A stretch of DNA of 6,825 bases from Thermoleophilia bacterium (GTDB lineage: Bacteria; Actinomycetota; Thermoleophilia; RBG-16-64-13), in assembly GCA_016929985.1 (NCBI GenBank), contig JAFGIH010000081.1, positions 1-6,825 of the forward strand, written 5' to 3'. Within the stretch, counting starts at the first letter, position 1, and every line of letters begins with the position of its first letter. Below are positions 1 to 5,393 of this stretch, in pieces. The notes below the pieces were generated by a model. That model worked only from the letters and a program-made list of their open reading frames with translations, was not told the origin of the DNA and did not search any database. Position numbers and translations under genes: made by a program.

Positions 1-114
1 ATACCCGACGGCGCGTCGCTCATAGAAGCCGGGTCGGCCCTGCTGCCTGTAGCGCAGGCGCTCCTGGCCGAGAAGGACAAGCTGCGCGAACTGGTAGGGC
101 CGACGGAGGAATAG
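1..114 (+). CDS. C-terminal end of an unrecognised protein (5' cut by window edge)
   Basis: An open frame enters from the left edge and runs 37 codons to a TAG at 112-114. The visible tail (IPDGASLIEAGSALLPVAQA, then a charged stretch ending VGPTEE) looks like one amphipathic C-terminal helix rich in Ala, Leu, Glu and Lys. No family is recognisable from so short a fragment. Codon use is GC-rich and matches the genes downstream, which supports real coding. The next gene starts 77 bases later, and a strong hairpin lies between them, so co-transcription with the DUF47-PiT block is possible but not shown. The upstream part of the gene would settle its identity. Confidence 0.55.
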   Translation: MPDGASLIEAGSALLPVAQALLAEKDKLRELVGPTEE

Positions 115-138
115 CTCGTCGGAGTGAGGGTCGCGATC

Positions 139-190
139 GGGGGGTGTGCGCGCTTGGTGGAGGCGCATACCCCCTCTTCAAGGGGGCAAT
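139..190 (+). promoter_or_regulatory. Structured leader with two mutually exclusive hairpins before the first DUF47 gene
   Basis: GGGGGTGTGCGC (140-151) can pair with GCGCATACCCCC (163-174), giving a 12-bp stem with one G-U pair and an 11-base loop. The same C-run plus one T (CCCCCT, 170-175) can instead pair with AGGGGG (181-186) around a 5-base CTTCA loop. AGGGGG is the likely Shine-Dalgarno of the gene starting at 192. The first fold would free the ribosome-binding site and the second would hide it. This is the geometry of an antisequestor/sequestor expression platform. No aptamer family was recognised and no convincing -35/-10 pair was seen in 115-139. The first stem lacks a following U-tract, so it is not a typical intrinsic terminator. 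Confidence 0.45.
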
Positions 191-191
191 C

Positions 192-905
192 ATGGCGAAG
201 GCACGACGCAAGACCATGCGGCAGAGCGCTGCATCAGCTCTGGACGAGGCGATCGGCGTCTTGGGCAAAGGCACAGAGACTCAGGTGCTGGGGCATCTGG
301 CGGAGTTCGCCGACCAGGTGGTTGTCATAACCGAGAAACTGGTGGCCGTGGTCGAGCGCTTCGCCGACGATCGTTACGACGAGCTGGCGGAGGCGGCCCA
401 CGAGTTGGATCTGCTCGAAAGCGCCGCCGACGACACGAAGGAAGCCATCCTCGACCGGCTGGCGCTGGGAAGCGTGTTCCCCATGGGCCGTGCAGACCTG
501 GCACGTTTGGTGGCCTCCATCGACGCTATCGCGAATCTGGCGGCCGGGGCGGCCGACCGTATCTCCATGCGCCGGTTCACGCTCCCCGCCTCCATGAACG
601 AGAAGCTGGTGGAGTTGGCCCGGATAGACCTCGAGGCGGTAAGGACCCTTCGTGACGCAGTCGTCGCCATCGGCGCCGATCTGCGCGTGGTCATTAGGCT
701 CGCCCGCGAAGTGGACAAGATCGAGAGCCGCGCCGACGAAGTGTTCTCAAAGCTCTATCAAGGCATGTTCGAGATCGAGACAGACTACAAGACCTTCCAT
801 CAGCTGAAGTCCATCATCGAGCGTCTGGAGAACGTAGCCGACCGCTGCTGCGAGAACGCCGAACTGCTGCGTCACATGGCCCTGGAGTACCTCGAGAGTG
901 AATGA
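192..905 (+). CDS. DUF47 (PhoU-like) family protein, first paralogue
   Basis: A 237-residue, almost entirely helical cytoplasmic protein of the DUF47/PhoU_div family (TIGR00153-type), usually about 200-240 aa. Family members resemble PhoU, bind metals and are often encoded beside PiT phosphate permeases, whose activity they probably control. PhoU-like E-x-x-x-D motifs are visible at residues 76-80 (ESAAD), 178-182 (ESRAD) and 213-217 (ENVAD). Other conserved blocks are VFPMGRADLARL and SIDAIANLAAGAADRISMR. The start is ATG 192, chosen because AGGGGG at 181-186 sits 5 bases upstream and the second paralogue also begins near here with (M/V)AK. An upstream GTG at 144 in the same frame would add 16 unconserved residues. 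The PiT gene begins 42 bases after the stop. The protein is roughly two-thirds identical by eye to the product of 1970-2689. The family call is secure; the regulatory role is inferred from the family. Confidence 0.92.
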   Translation: MAKARRKTMRQSAASALDEAIGVLGKGTETQVLGHLAEFADQVVVITEKLVAVVERFADDRYDELAEAAHELDLLESAADDTKEAILDRLALGSVFPMGRADLARLVASIDAIANLAAGAADRISMRRFTLPASMNEKLVELARIDLEAVRTLRDAVVAIGADLRVVIRLAREVDKIESRADEVFSKLYQGMFEIETDYKTFHQLKSIIERLENVADRCCENAELLRHMALEYLESE

Positions 906-947
906 GTCGTCTCGGTCGCGCAGGCATCAGGGTGAGGGCGTGAACAA

Positions 948-1961
948 TTGAGCGGCGGCACCGGCCAGCTCATAGCCGTTGTGACGGTAGCTCTGTTCTT
1001 CGACCTCTTGAACGGCTTCCACGACGGCTGCAACGCCGTATCCACCGTGATCTACACAGGCGCTCTCAAACCCCGCGTCGCCATCGGTCTCTCGGCCTTC
1101 TTCAACTTCGTCGGACCTTTGGTCATGGGAGTGGCTGTCGCCAAGACCATCGGCGGGGTGATCGATGCGCAGCAGGCCACCGCTCATCTGGTCATCGCGG
1201 CTCTGCTCGGAGCCTGCGTGTGGGAGATCCTCACCTGGGTATGGGCACTGCCCATGAGTTCGTCCCATGCTCTGGTAGGGGGGCTGTTAGGAGCCGGGGT
1301 GGCGGCTCTTGGTTTCAGCGACGGCCCGAACTGGGGCAAGGTCGGCATCATCTTCGCCGCGTTGCTTGCGTCACCGTTTCTCGGCATCCTCACCGGGTAC
1401 CTGCTCATGCGTCTCAGCAGAGCCTTCTTTGCTCGAACGCGCTGGAGCATGGCTAAGGCCGATCGTTTCTACAAACACATGCAGATCTTGTCGTCCAGCT
1501 GGGTGTCGTTCAGCCACGGCTCAAACGACGCCACGAAGGTCATGGGTATCATCGTGATCTTTCTGGCTGCGCAGAAGGGCACGACCGTCTCTGATCATGG
1601 GGTGCCGATATGGGTGATCCTCTCCTGCGCCGCGGCCATGGCTTTGGGTACCTTCCTGTCGGTGAAGTCCTTCCGTCTCATCAGGACGTTGGGCGAGCGG
1701 ATCACCAAGCTTCACCCCATCAACGGCTTCAGTGCCGAGGTCGGCGGCGCGATCATCATCCAGGTCGCGTCGTTGCTCGGCCTGCCCGTCTCGACCACCC
1801 ACGTGGTCACTTCGGCCGTCACCGGCACCGGCCTTGCAAGCAAGTTGGGCGGTGTCAGCTGGAAGGTGTTCCGCGCCATCATGCTTGCCTGGGTGGTCAC
1901 ATTGCCGTTCTGCGCTATCATGGCCGCAATCTTCTACTATCTCCTCAACCTCTGGATGTAG
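948..1961 (+). CDS. pit: PiT-family inorganic phosphate transporter
   Basis: A 337-residue integral membrane protein of the PiT/PHO4 family, which imports inorganic phosphate (often as a metal-phosphate complex) using an ion gradient. The family's inverted-repeat signatures are present: FDLLNGFHDGCNAV at about residues 18-31 and SFSHGSNDATKVMG at 187-200. Substrate-loop motifs MSSSHAL (103-109) and GLPVSTTHVVTS (278-289) are also present. Roughly eight to ten hydrophobic segments are separated by short loops. The long central loop of PitA (499 aa in E. coli) is absent, as in the short PiT proteins found beside DUF47 genes. The start is TTG 948. A frame stop at 933-935 leaves it as the first start codon in frame, and GTGAGGG (932-938) lies about 9 bases upstream. 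It is flanked 42 bases upstream and 8 bases downstream by two DUF47 paralogues. Phosphate is the best-supported substrate; sulfate-permease relatives exist but are less likely here. Confidence 0.95.
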   Translation: MSGGTGQLIAVVTVALFFDLLNGFHDGCNAVSTVIYTGALKPRVAIGLSAFFNFVGPLVMGVAVAKTIGGVIDAQQATAHLVIAALLGACVWEILTWVWALPMSSSHALVGGLLGAGVAALGFSDGPNWGKVGIIFAALLASPFLGILTGYLLMRLSRAFFARTRWSMAKADRFYKHMQILSSSWVSFSHGSNDATKVMGIIVIFLAAQKGTTVSDHGVPIWVILSCAAAMALGTFLSVKSFRLIRTLGERITKLHPINGFSAEVGGAIIIQVASLLGLPVSTTHVVTSAVTGTGLASKLGGVSWKVFRAIMLAWVVTLPFCAIMAAIFYYLLNLWM

Positions 1962-1969
1962 GGGGCTAC

Positions 1970-2689
1970 GTGGCGAAGTCGCGACTCGACAAGATCAGGC
2001 GCACGCTTGGGGGCGAGACCACCCTCGAGGGCGTGATCGACGCCATGGGCAAAGAGCGCGAAGAGCAGGTGCTCGAAAAGCTCGCCGAGTTCGCCGATCA
2101 GATGGTCGTCATCGCCGAGAAGCTACGGGAAGTGGTGGAGTTGTTTGCCGCCGCCGACTACGAGGGCGTGAAGAAGGCGGCCAAGGAGGTCGGCCATCTC
2201 GAAAGCCATGCCGATGACGCCCGGGACGCCATCCTCGACAGGGTGTCGCTGGGGGGCGTCTTTCCGATGCACAGAGCCGACCTCGCGCGGCTGGTGAGCT
2301 CCATCGACAACATCGCCAACCTGGCCTCCGGCGCGGCCGACCGCATCTCCATGCGCAGTTTCAGCCTGCCTACCGAGATGAACGAGCAGCTGGTCGAGCT
2401 GGCCAGAGTGGATCTGGAGGCCGTCAAGGTGCTCCGTGAGGCAGTGGTCGCCATGAGCACCGACCTGGGGGCGGCCATCAAGCTGGCCGGTAAGGTGGAC
2501 AAGCTCGAGAGCCGCGCCGACGACATCTTCGCCTCCCTGTATCACACCATGTTCGATATGGACATCGACTTCAAGACCTTCCATCAGCTGAAAGCCATCA
2601 TCGACCGCTTGGAGAACATAGCCGACCGCTGCAGCCAGAACGCCGAGCTACTGCGGCACATGGCGCTCGAATATCTCGAAGAGGAGTAG
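1970..2689 (+). CDS. DUF47 (PhoU-like) family protein, second paralogue
   Basis: A 239-residue helical PhoU-like protein, closely related to the product of 192-905. Blocks such as VFPMHRADLARLV, AADRISMR, FKTFHQLKAIIDRLEN and AELLRHMALEYLE are shared almost intact. Divergence is concentrated in the first 25 residues and around residues 55-75. The E-x-x-x-D motifs recur at 78-82 (ESHAD), 180-184 (ESRAD) and 215-219 (ENIAD). The start is GTG 1970 with AGGGGG at 1960-1965, only 4 bases away and overlapping the PiT stop, so translational coupling to the permease is likely. The frame is open upstream to 1610, but that part overlaps PiT out of frame and has low-complexity composition, so it is not used. 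The last codons (Glu-Glu-Glu) spell GAGGAG, a good Shine-Dalgarno for the next gene. Its likely role is control of the adjacent PiT permease, possibly divided with the first paralogue. Confidence 0.93.
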   Translation: MAKSRLDKIRRTLGGETTLEGVIDAMGKEREEQVLEKLAEFADQMVVIAEKLREVVELFAAADYEGVKKAAKEVGHLESHADDARDAILDRVSLGGVFPMHRADLARLVSSIDNIANLASGAADRISMRSFSLPTEMNEQLVELARVDLEAVKVLREAVVAMSTDLGAAIKLAGKVDKLESRADDIFASLYHTMFDMDIDFKTFHQLKAIIDRLENIADRCSQNAELLRHMALEYLEEE

Positions 2690-2769
2690 CGGCCTTCTTC
2701 CGCGTCGGCACTACCTCGTACATCGTTCCCGACGGCCTCGTTCCTAACGGCGAATACCTCGCTCCGCTT
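2681..2769 (+). other. Shine-Dalgarno and coding extension carrying the true N-terminus of the CbiR-like protein
   Basis: The frame of the following gene stays open upstream of its first canonical start (GTG 2770). From 2692 it reads AAFFRVGTTSYIVPDG and continues through LVPNGEYLAPL directly into VDDVQLVLF. The pattern R-V-G-T-T-S-Y-I-x-P-x-x-L-x-P-N fits the first beta strand expected for this TIM-barrel family, so these codons look coding. A strong GAGGAG lies at 2681-2686, and a start would be expected around 2692-2698. The in-frame codons there are GCC, TTC and TTC. No ATG, GTG or TTG occurs in this frame between 2521 and 2769; the only near-cognate candidates are CTG 2629 and ATA 2671. 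Either initiation is non-canonical or the sequence carries a base error here. Confidence 0.6.
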
Positions 2770-3543
2770 GTGGACGACGTTCAGCTCGTGCTCTTCGACA
2801 CCGACGAACACGGCAACAATCTGCCGAACGCCTGGGAAGTCATCCGCCTCCGCCGGCTCGCGGAGCAACATGGGCTCACCTACACCGTCCACCTGCCGCT
2901 CGACCTCAGGTTGAGCGACGACTTCGCTGCCGGGGACCGCCTCGCCGGCGGCGAGCTGTCGGCCGGGAACCACATCTCGCTGGTCAAGGCCCGCCGCGCC
3001 ATCGACGCGACACGCGACCTCGACCCGTTCGCTTACACGCTGCACCTCGACGGGCAGGAGTTCCTCGGTCCGGGGGGCGTGGCAGGGATGCGACCGGAGG
3101 CGGTGCGGCAGTGGCAGACGAACGGACGGCGGGCCCTCGAGCTCGTCTGTAGTTGGGTGCCCGACCCCGGGCGTCTCTCTGTGGAGAACGTGGAGGCCTG
3201 GGATCCCGAGGTCTTCGCGCCCGTGGTGGCGGAATCGCCTGTCGCGCGGACCATCGACGTGGGGCACCTGTGGCTGCAGCAGGTAGATCCCATGGATCAC
3301 CTGGAGCGCTGGATAGACCGCGCCAGGGTCGTCCATCTGCACGGCATCGCCGAACGCGACCACGCCTCATTGGCTCTGATCCCGCCCGAGCGGCTCGATC
3401 CCGTTGTAGACTTGCTCGTGACGGACTTCTCGGGGGTCGTCACCCTCGAGGTGTTCGATCGTGAAGACCTGAGGACCTCCATGCAGGCGCTTCGCGCGTC
3501 GATAGACCGCGGAACGGCTCGGAGGAGCACTGCGGATGTATGA
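2770..3543 (+). CDS. cbiR: CbiR-like cobamide-remodelling hydrolase (AP endonuclease/xylose isomerase-like TIM barrel)
   Basis: From GTG 2770 the frame gives 257 residues; homology-like sequence begins about 25 codons earlier. The fold is the sugar-isomerase/AP-endonuclease-2 TIM barrel. Candidate metal ligands fall at strand ends: His41 (TVHLPLD), His92 (TLHLDGQ), Glu139 (VENVE), Asp163 and His166 (DVGHLW), His189/His191 (HLHG), Asp197 and His198 (ERDHASL) and Glu227 (LEVFD). The upstream pattern GTTSYIVPD..L.PN..YLAPLVDD and the HLHG..ERDH block resemble CbiR, known from Akkermansia, which cleaves the nucleotide loop of cobamides so that the lower ligand can be exchanged. Superfamily membership is clear. 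The CbiR assignment rests on recalled family patterns, so a generic sugar-phosphate isomerase-like protein remains possible. No other cobamide gene is in the window. It follows the DUF47 gene closely and precedes the Nit gene by 21 bases. Confidence 0.75.
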   Translation: MDDVQLVLFDTDEHGNNLPNAWEVIRLRRLAEQHGLTYTVHLPLDLRLSDDFAAGDRLAGGELSAGNHISLVKARRAIDATRDLDPFAYTLHLDGQEFLGPGGVAGMRPEAVRQWQTNGRRALELVCSWVPDPGRLSVENVEAWDPEVFAPVVAESPVARTIDVGHLWLQQVDPMDHLERWIDRARVVHLHGIAERDHASLALIPPERLDPVVDLLVTDFSGVVTLEVFDREDLRTSMQALRASIDRGTARRSTADV

Positions 3544-3564
3544 CTATGAAGCGTGGGTGATGCG

Positions 3565-4368
3565 ATGAAGATCGGTCTGGCTCAACTCAACTCGCGGCAG
3601 AACAAGGCCGCCAACCTGGCCGCGGCGGGCCGGGGCGTCGACCTCCTGGCCGCCCAAGGTGTCGACCTGGTGCTTCTACCTGAGATGTTCAACTTCCACG
3701 GCTTGGACGACGCGAACGCGGCCGCGGCCGAACCCATCCCCGGCCCCAGCAGCGACTGGGCGCGCGACAAGGCCCGGCGGCACGGCATCTTCGTGCACTG
3801 CGGCAGTCTCGCCGAACAGCGCGGCGACAAGGTGCTCAACACCAGCGTGGTCTTCGACCGCAGTGGAGCGGAAGTCGCCCGCTACAGCAAGATGCACCTC
3901 TGGGACGCGCGGACGCCCGATGGCTTGGAATACCGGGAATCAGACTCCTTTGCGGCCGGCGACGAGGTGGTCACCTTCGACTGCGAGGGTGTGACCATGG
4001 GCCTCGCCATCTGCTACGACGTGCGCTTTCCCCAGCTCTTCCACGCACTGGTCGACAAGGGGGCGCAGGTGTTTCTCGTGCCGGCCGCCTTCACCATCCC
4101 CACGGGCATCAGCCACTGGGAGCCTGTGCTACGGGCGCGCGCCATCGAGAACGGCTGCTACATGGCCGCCTGCGGCCAGTGGGGCGCATATGCGAGGGGC
4201 CGGCAGAACTACGGCCACAGCATGGTGATAGACCCCTGGGGGACGGTCACGGCGCAGTGCCACGAACGGGTGGATATCCTGGTGGCCGACCTGGACATGG
4301 ACTACCTGGCCGCTGTCCGGGAGCGCATGCCGGTACAGCAGCATCGGCGCCGCGACCTGTTCGGCTAG
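3565..4368 (+). CDS. Carbon-nitrogen hydrolase, Nit1-type (deaminated glutathione amidase-like)
   Basis: A 267-residue nitrilase-superfamily amidase, full length for the family. The catalytic triad is visible: Glu40 (LLPEMFNF), Lys109 (YSKMHLWD) and Cys150 (AICYDVRFPQLF). The HWEPVLRARAIENGCYM segment and the C-terminal block NYGHSMVIDPWGTV, ending PVQQHRRRDLFG, match the Nit1/Nit branch closely. Members there hydrolyse deaminated glutathione, repairing a transaminase side product; the omega-amidase Nit2 is the near relative. The start is ATG 3565 because Nit proteins begin M-K-I-x-L-A-Q. GTG 3553 in the same frame would add only four residues. The ribosome-binding site is weak (GTGGGTG, 3553-3559). 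It lies 21 bases after the CbiR-like stop and 10 bases before the acyltransferase, so it is probably co-transcribed. If the host makes no glutathione, the real substrate is another alpha-keto amide. The superfamily is certain and the branch probable. Confidence 0.92.
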   Translation: MKIGLAQLNSRQNKAANLAAAGRGVDLLAAQGVDLVLLPEMFNFHGLDDANAAAAEPIPGPSSDWARDKARRHGIFVHCGSLAEQRGDKVLNTSVVFDRSGAEVARYSKMHLWDARTPDGLEYRESDSFAAGDEVVTFDCEGVTMGLAICYDVRFPQLFHALVDKGAQVFLVPAAFTIPTGISHWEPVLRARAIENGCYMAACGQWGAYARGRQNYGHSMVIDPWGTVTAQCHERVDILVADLDMDYLAAVRERMPVQQHRRRDLFG

Positions 4369-4378
4369 GGCCCCAAGC

Positions 4379-5164
4379 GTGAAGGTCGACCTGGGTCCAG
4401 CATCTGAACTCGATATCAGGACTGCCAGGAGGGCTCTCGCTCTGCTCAATCCGCGGCGCCTCTACCACCGGGCGGAGATCGAGTGCGCCGACCGGCTGCC
4501 GGCTGAAGGCGGGGCCGTGATCGTGAGCAACCACGGGCGGTTGGATCTCGATAGCTTCATCCTTGCCGGACTGATACTTCGCTCGCGGAGACGTTTGGTG
4601 CGCATCTTGGCCGATCATCTGTGGTTCGACATCCCGGTCGTCCGGCGCCTGTGGGCGCTGGCTGGAGCCGTAGACGGAACGCGGGAGAACGCCGCGCGGC
4701 TTCTCTCCCGAGAGGAGTTGGTGCTGACCTATCCCGGTGGGGTGCGGGAGATCATGAACGGCCGCTTCGGCCACGAGCACATAGAGTGGTCCGGCCGGCT
4801 GGGCTTCGCCCGAGTGGCCATAGAAGGCGGAGTGCCCGTGATCCCGGTAGTGAGCGTAGGGGTGAACAACGGCTTCGTGTTCCTCACCAGTGGGCGTAGG
4901 CTGGGGAGGCTGCTATTCCAGAGGTTGCTCAGACTGGGGCCGGCCTACAGCGAGTATCGCGATCCCTTGGCGATCGGCCTCGTGCCGTTACCCCTGCCGT
5001 TCTCCACGGCGGTCCACCTGCCCCTGCCCTGCAAGGTGCGCTACGTGGTGGGCGAGCCGATCTGGCCGGCGGCTCGTGCCTCCGACAGCGCCGGCGCAGC
5101 CGAGTTCGCCGCCCATGTCGAAGAGGTGATGCGCGCGCTGATCGCGCAGTACGGCCGCCCGTAG
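4379..5164 (+). CDS. Lysophospholipid/MGAT-like acyltransferase (TMEM68/PES-type)
   Basis: A 261-residue acyltransferase of the LPLAT superfamily. It has NHGRLDLD, with His52 and Asp58, an H-G-x-x-x-x-D spacing, rather than the H-x4-D of PlsC. It also has YPGGVREIM at residues 118-126 and then a GFARVAIEGGVPVIPVV strand. This combination resembles eukaryotic TMEM68, plant phytyl ester synthases and the MGAT-like LPLAT branch, whose members acylate glycerolipids or alcohols to make neutral lipids or esters. No clear N-terminal signal or long transmembrane span is visible; hydrophobic patches near 150-190 could make it peripheral on the membrane. The start is GTG 4379, with AGGG (4367-4370) overlapping the preceding stop 8 bases upstream. 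It is the last gene of the plus-strand run. The acceptor and acyl donor cannot be read from the sequence, and phosphatidic-acid synthesis is not excluded. Confidence 0.87.
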   Translation: MKVDLGPASELDIRTARRALALLNPRRLYHRAEIECADRLPAEGGAVIVSNHGRLDLDSFILAGLILRSRRRLVRILADHLWFDIPVVRRLWALAGAVDGTRENAARLLSREELVLTYPGGVREIMNGRFGHEHIEWSGRLGFARVAIEGGVPVIPVVSVGVNNGFVFLTSGRRLGRLLFQRLLRLGPAYSEYRDPLAIGLVPLPLPFSTAVHLPLPCKVRYVVGEPIWPAARASDSAGAAEFAAHVEEVMRALIAQYGRP

Positions 5165-5170
5165 GAGCGG

Positions 5171-5248
5171 CCGCCACGGAGCGAAAGCCCGGCAGCGACG
5201 GCGCCACAGGGCGAAGCCAGAAAGCCACAGGCGCCACGGGGCAAAGCC
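5171..5248. repeat. Three imperfect ~19-bp tandem repeats at 29-30 bp spacing, each able to form a mini-hairpin
   Basis: Related units sit at 5171-5189 (CCGCCACGGAGCGAAAGCC), 5200-5218 (GGCGCCACAGGGCGAAGCC) and 5230-5248 (GGCGCCACGGGGCAAAGCC). Unit starts are 29 and 30 bases apart. Each ends in a GC stem closed by a purine loop: GC-GAAA-GC, GGC-GAA-GCC and GGGGC-AAA-GCCCC. Single-stranded GCGAAGC is known to be an unusually stable DNA mini-hairpin. The array begins just after the acyltransferase stop. There are too few and too uneven units for CRISPR, and no coding explanation was found on either strand. Confidence 0.65.
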
Positions 5249-5259
5249 CCGTAGGCGCC
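5230..5259. terminator. Strong GC hairpin downstream of the acyltransferase gene, terminator-like without a U-tract
   Basis: GGCGCCACGGGGC (5230-5242) pairs with GCCCCGT-A-GGCGCC (5246-5259), giving 13 bp with a single bulged A at 5253 and an AAA loop. It lies 65 bases after the acyltransferase stop and between two convergent genes, a natural place for a transcript end in either direction. It is followed by seven Cs (5261-5267), not Ts, so classical intrinsic termination is not supported. It may act as a Rho-assisted stop or a 3'-end stabiliser. It overlaps the third tandem repeat unit. Confidence 0.45.
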
Positions 5260-5271
5260 GCCCCCCCACAG

Positions 5272-5304
5272 TGAGGTTGGTGTCACTGACGACCTCATCT
5301 GAGG
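5272..5304. repeat. Overlapping short palindromes in the convergent intergenic region
   Basis: TGAGGT (5272-5277) and ACCTCA (5292-5297) form an inverted repeat around a loop that itself holds GTCA-C-TGAC (5282-5290). The right arm is reused in CCTCA-TC-TGAGG (5293-5304), so the two folds exclude each other. The stems are short and could be chance in such GC-rich spacer DNA. They directly adjoin the long hairpin that follows. Confidence 0.35.
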
Positions 5305-5393
5305 GCCACCGAGAGGCTGTAGGGGTCAGAGCGAAGCTTTTGCGTACTCGCGAGTGCTTCGCGGAGACCCCTACAGCCTCTCGGTCACTCAGA
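5298..5393. repeat. Long nested inverted repeat with a perfect 20-bp stem, touching the stop codon of the CoA-transferase gene
   Basis: ACCGAGAGGCTGTAGGGGTC (5308-5327) is exactly complementary to 5366-5385. Outside it, TCTGAG (5298-5303) pairs with CTCAGA (5388-5393), which includes the minus-strand TGA stop at 5391-5389. Inside it, GCGAAGC (5331-5337) pairs with GCTTCGC (5356-5362), and the apical loop holds the palindrome ACTCGCGAGT (5346-5355). The element spans 96 bases and can fold on either strand. No T-run follows on either side. It may be a bidirectional transcript end, a 3' stabiliser or a short mobile palindromic element; no target-site duplication was seen. Confidence 0.7.

Noticed and set aside
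163..186. Intrinsic terminator for the upstream partial gene
   Set aside because: The hairpins here are GC-rich but no T-run follows either one, and the right arm doubles as the ribosome-binding site of the next gene.
1610..1969. Extension of the second DUF47 gene upstream to 1610
   Set aside because: It would overlap most of the end of PiT in another frame, encodes Arg/His-rich nonsense-like sequence and is absent from the first paralogue. GTG 1970 with a Shine-Dalgarno fits.
2660..2700. Programmed -1 frameshift fusing the second DUF47 protein to the CbiR-like protein
   Set aside because: The frame offset is -1 and the frame is open across the junction, but no slippery heptamer or downstream stimulatory structure is visible near the TAG at 2687-2689. 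Translational coupling is simpler.
2584..3363. A 259-codon minus-strand open frame opposite the CbiR-like gene
   Set aside because: No recognisable domain; it mirrors the codon-position bias of the plus-strand gene, whose metal-ligand motifs are intact.
4247..4780. A 177-codon minus-strand frame across the Nit-acyltransferase junction
   Set aside because: It spans two real genes on the other strand, lacks motifs and has shadow-like composition.
5171..5248. Possible CRISPR array
   Set aside because: Only three imperfect units with ~10-base spacers that are not unique; no cas genes nearby.
5298..5393. Composite transposon or insertion-sequence end
   Set aside because: No transposase frame is in the window and no direct repeat flanks the element; a non-autonomous palindromic element remains possible and is noted as a finding.
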